The notes under the pieces: model-generated
What the model was told of the DNA's origin: nothing
Databases searched by the model: none
Seen by the model: the letters and a program-made list of their open reading frames with translations, nothing else
Position numbers and translations under genes: made by a program
Shown here: piece by piece, positions 61,515 through 64,000 of the stretch
Layout of the letters: every line of letters starts with the position of its first letter
Position numbering within the stretch: position 1 is the first letter of the stretch
Source: Candidatus Melainabacteria bacterium
GTDB lineage: Bacteria; Cyanobacteriota; Vampirovibrionia; Obscuribacterales; Obscuribacteraceae
Assembly: GCA_016716405.1 (NCBI GenBank)
Contig: JADJWK010000003.1
Span: 186,001 to 250,000 of the forward strand
Reading direction: 5' to 3'
DNA: 64,000 nucleotides

Positions 61515-63623
61515 ATGTGCCCTAAATGCCTGAAGCCGAAGGAGAGCTCGGCCAGGTCCTCGATGACTCAGTGGGTAAGCGTCTGCAGTTGCGACCTGCT
61601 TCCCGGCATGGACGAAGCTCTGGTCGTCGCCCTCTGCCCGGATTGCGGCAAGCGAACCGGAGGCGGCCGGGCAGGTTCCTTTACCCAGTACATATTCAGG
61701 GCCGATCTCTGCGCCTGCAAGAGACAGGAGCTTGGTGGAGGTGTATCTCTCGACCGCAACCTTAGCGAGAGTACAAGCGAGTTCGTAAAGGCGCAGGAGC
61801 AGGAGCTTCCCCTCGGTGAAGACGTCTTTCCGGTGGAGCGATATAAGCCACTCGAGGAGCTGGGCCGGGGTGCCGGCGGCTCGGTCTATCTTTGCCGGGA
61901 CAGGTTGCTCGGCAAAAAGGTGGCGGTCAAGATCCTCCATCAGCTCTCTTCCGAGCAGTTTGTCGCCTTTCAAGAGGAAGCCCGGGCGACAAGCAGGCTC
62001 GATCACCCCAGTATCGTCCAGGTGCTCGATTTCGGCGCCACCGAAAGTGGTGTGCCTTATATGGTTCTGGAGTATCTCCGGGGACGATCTCTTGCCGAGC
62101 ACCTCAAGCTCTACGGAGCCCTCAGTACCGATCGGGCTCTGTTTGTCCTGCACAGTCTGGCAAAGGCAATGGAATATGCTCACAGTCAGGGTGTTTTTCA
62201 TCGGGATTTGAAGCCCGAGAATGTGATTCTCGTCGACGAGCCGGAGCCAGGGGTCAAGCTCATCGATTTCGGGGTCTCAAGGGTCAATCCGGAGGGGCTA
62301 GAGACCACGGTCGTTAAGGGGCGCACCATTGTCGGGACACCCGCATATATGTCGCCGGATCAGGCACGGGGATTGGACTTCGACCAGCGAAGCGAGATCT
62401 ATTCGCTTGGCTGTCTGGCCTACGAGATGTTCGAGGGGTGCCAACCATTTCAGGGCGAAACCGCTCTGGAGGTTATCCTCAAGCACTCCCGGGAAAGTCC
62501 TCCGGCTCTCATACGCGCACCCTCAATGGTGGCGGTGGTGGTGCTCCGTTGTCTGGCTAAAGAACCCGGAGACAGATTTCATGAAATGGCCGAGCTGGCT
62601 GCGGCCATAGAGGCCCTGGACGAGACCGAGGGTCCCGCGACAGGAACGACCGGGATGCAGTTCAGACCATCTCTGGTTGTAGTACTCATATTTTGCGTCG
62701 CTATAGCCGGAGCAATGCTGACGATCAAATCGTGGCCACTCCTGAGATTGTCCGGAGCCGGGAGGGACAGTAAACCGATCAGGACCTATGAGATCGAGAA
62801 ATTAGCAGGGAGAGCCTATTACCTGAAAGGTCGGGTGAAGGCTGCTGATTTCGATGCGATAGCCAGGATAAAGGATCTGGAGTATCTGCGTTTCGAGCCT
62901 GATATAGATTGCCAGTGGCAGGGTCTCTCTCGATTCGAGGGGGGGAGGTTGAGCGGGCTTCTGATCCCGAAGCAGAAGACCTTTTCCGATGCCGATATGG
63001 AAATCGTGCTGGGGCTCGCTCAGCTCAAAGTCATAGACCTCAACCACGATGCGGTGACGGACAGGTCTCTTGGCCGTCTCGATCGCCTGAGCAATCTTGT
63101 GGATGTCGATTTGAGCTATTGTAAAATTGGCGATGAGACTATGGCCGCACTGGGTCGCCTGGGGCATCTCGGAAAAATCACCATGAACAGCGTATCCGGA
63201 GTCACTGCCGAAGGCTTCGCTCATCTGGCCGGTCGCCGGCGGCTGCGGCGGCTCATAGTCGATGACTGCCCGCAATTAGGCGACGGTTTTCTAGAGCATG
63301 TAGCCAGTCTGCCTTTGGAAGAGCTCTCGATCAGCGCTGACGGTATCACCGATGAGGGCTTGAAGTATCTCGTCGAGCATAATCCCGGCACGATCAGTCA
63401 TCTCTATCTGAACGACAACCCGGGAGTGACCGACAAAGGCCTGGGCTATCTCGCATCCTTGAAGAAGCTCGAAGTACTTACATTGACAGGCTGCAGGAGC
63501 GTCACGGAAGAAGCGGTAAGCGATCTCGTCCGGAAGATACCGAAGGTGATTATCACAAGCTCCACCGTCGAGAAGAAGAAGCTTAAGCCTGTGGAGGATC
63601 TCGTCGAGTTTCTGGGCGAATAG
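61515..63623 (+). CDS. Ser/Thr protein kinase with zinc-binding head, transmembrane helix and LRR domain
   Basis: Numbering is from ATG 61515 (702 residues); a longer frame would overlap the divergent gene. The N-terminus has C-P-K-C (2-5), C-S-C (~24-26), C-P-D-C (41-44) and C-A-C (~66-68), probably one or two zinc sites around G-R-A-G-S-F-T-Q-Y-I-F. Residues 110-370 are a full Hanks-type kinase: G-R-G-A-G-G-S-V, Lys139 in V-A-V-K-I, Asp231 in H-R-D-L-K-P-E-N, D-F-G and M-S-P-D-Q-A. One transmembrane helix at ~386-404 leads to about eight leucine-rich repeats of the cysteine-containing/planctomycete style (V-T-D-K-G-L-G-Y-L). It is likely a receptor kinase with an extracytoplasmic LRR sensor. 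Confidence 0.92.
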   Translation: MCPKCLKPKESSARSSMTQWVSVCSCDLLPGMDEALVVALCPDCGKRTGGGRAGSFTQYIFRADLCACKRQELGGGVSLDRNLSESTSEFVKAQEQELPLGEDVFPVERYKPLEELGRGAGGSVYLCRDRLLGKKVAVKILHQLSSEQFVAFQEEARATSRLDHPSIVQVLDFGATESGVPYMVLEYLRGRSLAEHLKLYGALSTDRALFVLHSLAKAMEYAHSQGVFHRDLKPENVILVDEPEPGVKLIDFGVSRVNPEGLETTVVKGRTIVGTPAYMSPDQARGLDFDQRSEIYSLGCLAYEMFEGCQPFQGETALEVILKHSRESPPALIRAPSMVAVVVLRCLAKEPGDRFHEMAELAAAIEALDETEGPATGTTGMQFRPSLVVVLIFCVAIAGAMLTIKSWPLLRLSGAGRDSKPIRTYEIEKLAGRAYYLKGRVKAADFDAIARIKDLEYLRFEPDIDCQWQGLSRFEGGRLSGLLIPKQKTFSDADMEIVLGLAQLKVIDLNHDAVTDRSLGRLDRLSNLVDVDLSYCKIGDETMAALGRLGHLGKITMNSVSGVTAEGFAHLAGRRRLRRLIVDDCPQLGDGFLEHVASLPLEELSISADGITDEGLKYLVEHNPGTISHLYLNDNPGVTDKGLGYLASLKKLEVLTLTGCRSVTEEAVSDLVRKIPKVIITSSTVEKKKLKPVEDLVEFLGE

Positions 63624-63625
63624 AT

Positions 63626-64000
63626 TCAGGCCAGTAGGAGATCCAGGGTCTCTTTGTCCTTCATCTTCCAGATAAGAGCGTCGGCCATATAGTGATGGAT
63701 ATTGATGGCGCAGTAATAGCCGCAGAGAGCGAGCTCGAGCTTGAATCCTGCCAGGGCGCCGAGCTCGGGGAGATAAGGTCCGATCACTGTGGACATGATC
63801 CAGCCTGCCCCCAGGACGAAGGCCAGGTATTTGAGGGCTGTGGGTTTAGCGAGCTGGGTCCAGATTTTCGATCGGGGCAGGTCCTCGGGCAGACCTACCT
63901 CTTTCAGATGATAGGCCGTGGTGATCACCAGATACTGGGGCGTGTGGAAAAGAGCCTGGCCCAGAATGGCGATAGCAAGGAGATTGCCGTTCCGGGTCAG
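63626..64000 (-). CDS. Membrane protein, N-terminus beyond window edge
   Basis: The frame is open to base 64000 with no stop, so the start lies outside; the GTG at 63928 is internal. The visible 124 residues have several hydrophobic stretches, a loop with G-L-P-E-D-L-P-R-S and a C-terminal motif I-N-I-H-H-Y-M-A-D-A-L-I-W-K-M-K. The H-H-Y-x-x-D-x-x-I-W pattern recurs in uncharacterised polytopic membrane proteins. Family and function were not identified. Its stop codon is two bases from the stop of the kinase-LRR gene. Confidence 0.75.
   Translation of the reverse strand: MTRNGNLLAIAILGQALFHTPQYLVITTAYHLKEVGLPEDLPRSKIWTQLAKPTALKYLAFVLGAGWIMSTVIGPYLPELGALAGFKLELALCGYYCAINIHHYMADALIWKMKDKETLDLLLA

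Overview
The window is a gene-dense bacterial chromosome segment with no rRNA, no tRNA, no recognisable phage or insertion sequence and no CRISPR array. GC content is fairly high. The style of the genes suggests an uncultured member of the Obscuribacterales (Vampirovibrionia/Melainabacteria, the non-photosynthetic cyanobacterial lineage). The main pointers are a Ser/Thr kinase with a CPKC...CPDC...CAC zinc-binding head and a GRAGSFTQYIF-type motif, a receiver-kinase fusion, and giant repeat proteins. This is inference from protein style; a marker gene would be needed to prove it, and Planctomycetota-like bacteria are the main alternative.

Layout. (1) 1-17.4 kb: three giant, poorly characterised proteins. 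A + strand protein (over 1,700 residues, entering from the left edge) carries an HExxH motif and a Cys-His-Asp transglutaminase-like triad. It converges, with 4 bp between stop codons, on a two-gene minus-strand operon encoding 1,167- and 2,912-residue proteins. The first and third proteins end in a homologous module (coiled coil, hydrophobic segment, ER-x-x-P-x-G-N terminus). (2) 17.6-30.9 kb: SPFH membrane protein with an Arc-like partner, NUDIX protein, M28 peptidase, frameshifted helicase, esterase, a GIY-YIG protein with no AUG start, a His6 membrane protein, an LRV-repeat protein, two glycosyltransferases and lipolytic enzymes. (3) 30.7-35.9 kb: patatin and a signalling cluster with an Hpt-REC-histidine kinase, a receiver-HTH-Ser/Thr kinase fusion and a NarL-type regulator. 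(4) 36-40 kb: a MacAB-type efflux system with separate permease and ATPase genes, and a MarR regulator. (5) 40.1-45 kb: small secreted proteins, a candidate small RNA, a secreted GH5 glycosidase with a Pro-rich linker and coiled coil, and a TadG-like surface protein. (6) 45-49.4 kb: arginine biosynthesis, argC - leader - argJ - argB - argF, with ATGA overlaps. (7) 49.6-54 kb: sensor kinase, Gly/Pro-rich repeat protein and OmpR-type regulator. (8) 54-64 kb: EamA transporter, DUF817, DUF1028, a large lipoprotein, TPR protein, flavin reductase, a kinase-LRR receptor and a truncated membrane protein.

Two things stand out. The first is a complete-looking ribosome-mediated attenuator upstream of argJBF. 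A 33-codon leader with clustered Arg codons overlies segment 1 of a four-segment mutually exclusive hairpin set that ends in an 11-bp terminator plus U tract. The second is the giant-protein locus at the left edge, which looks like an undescribed multi-component system. Several convergent gene pairs share antisense 3' overlaps whose extra C-terminal tails look non-native.
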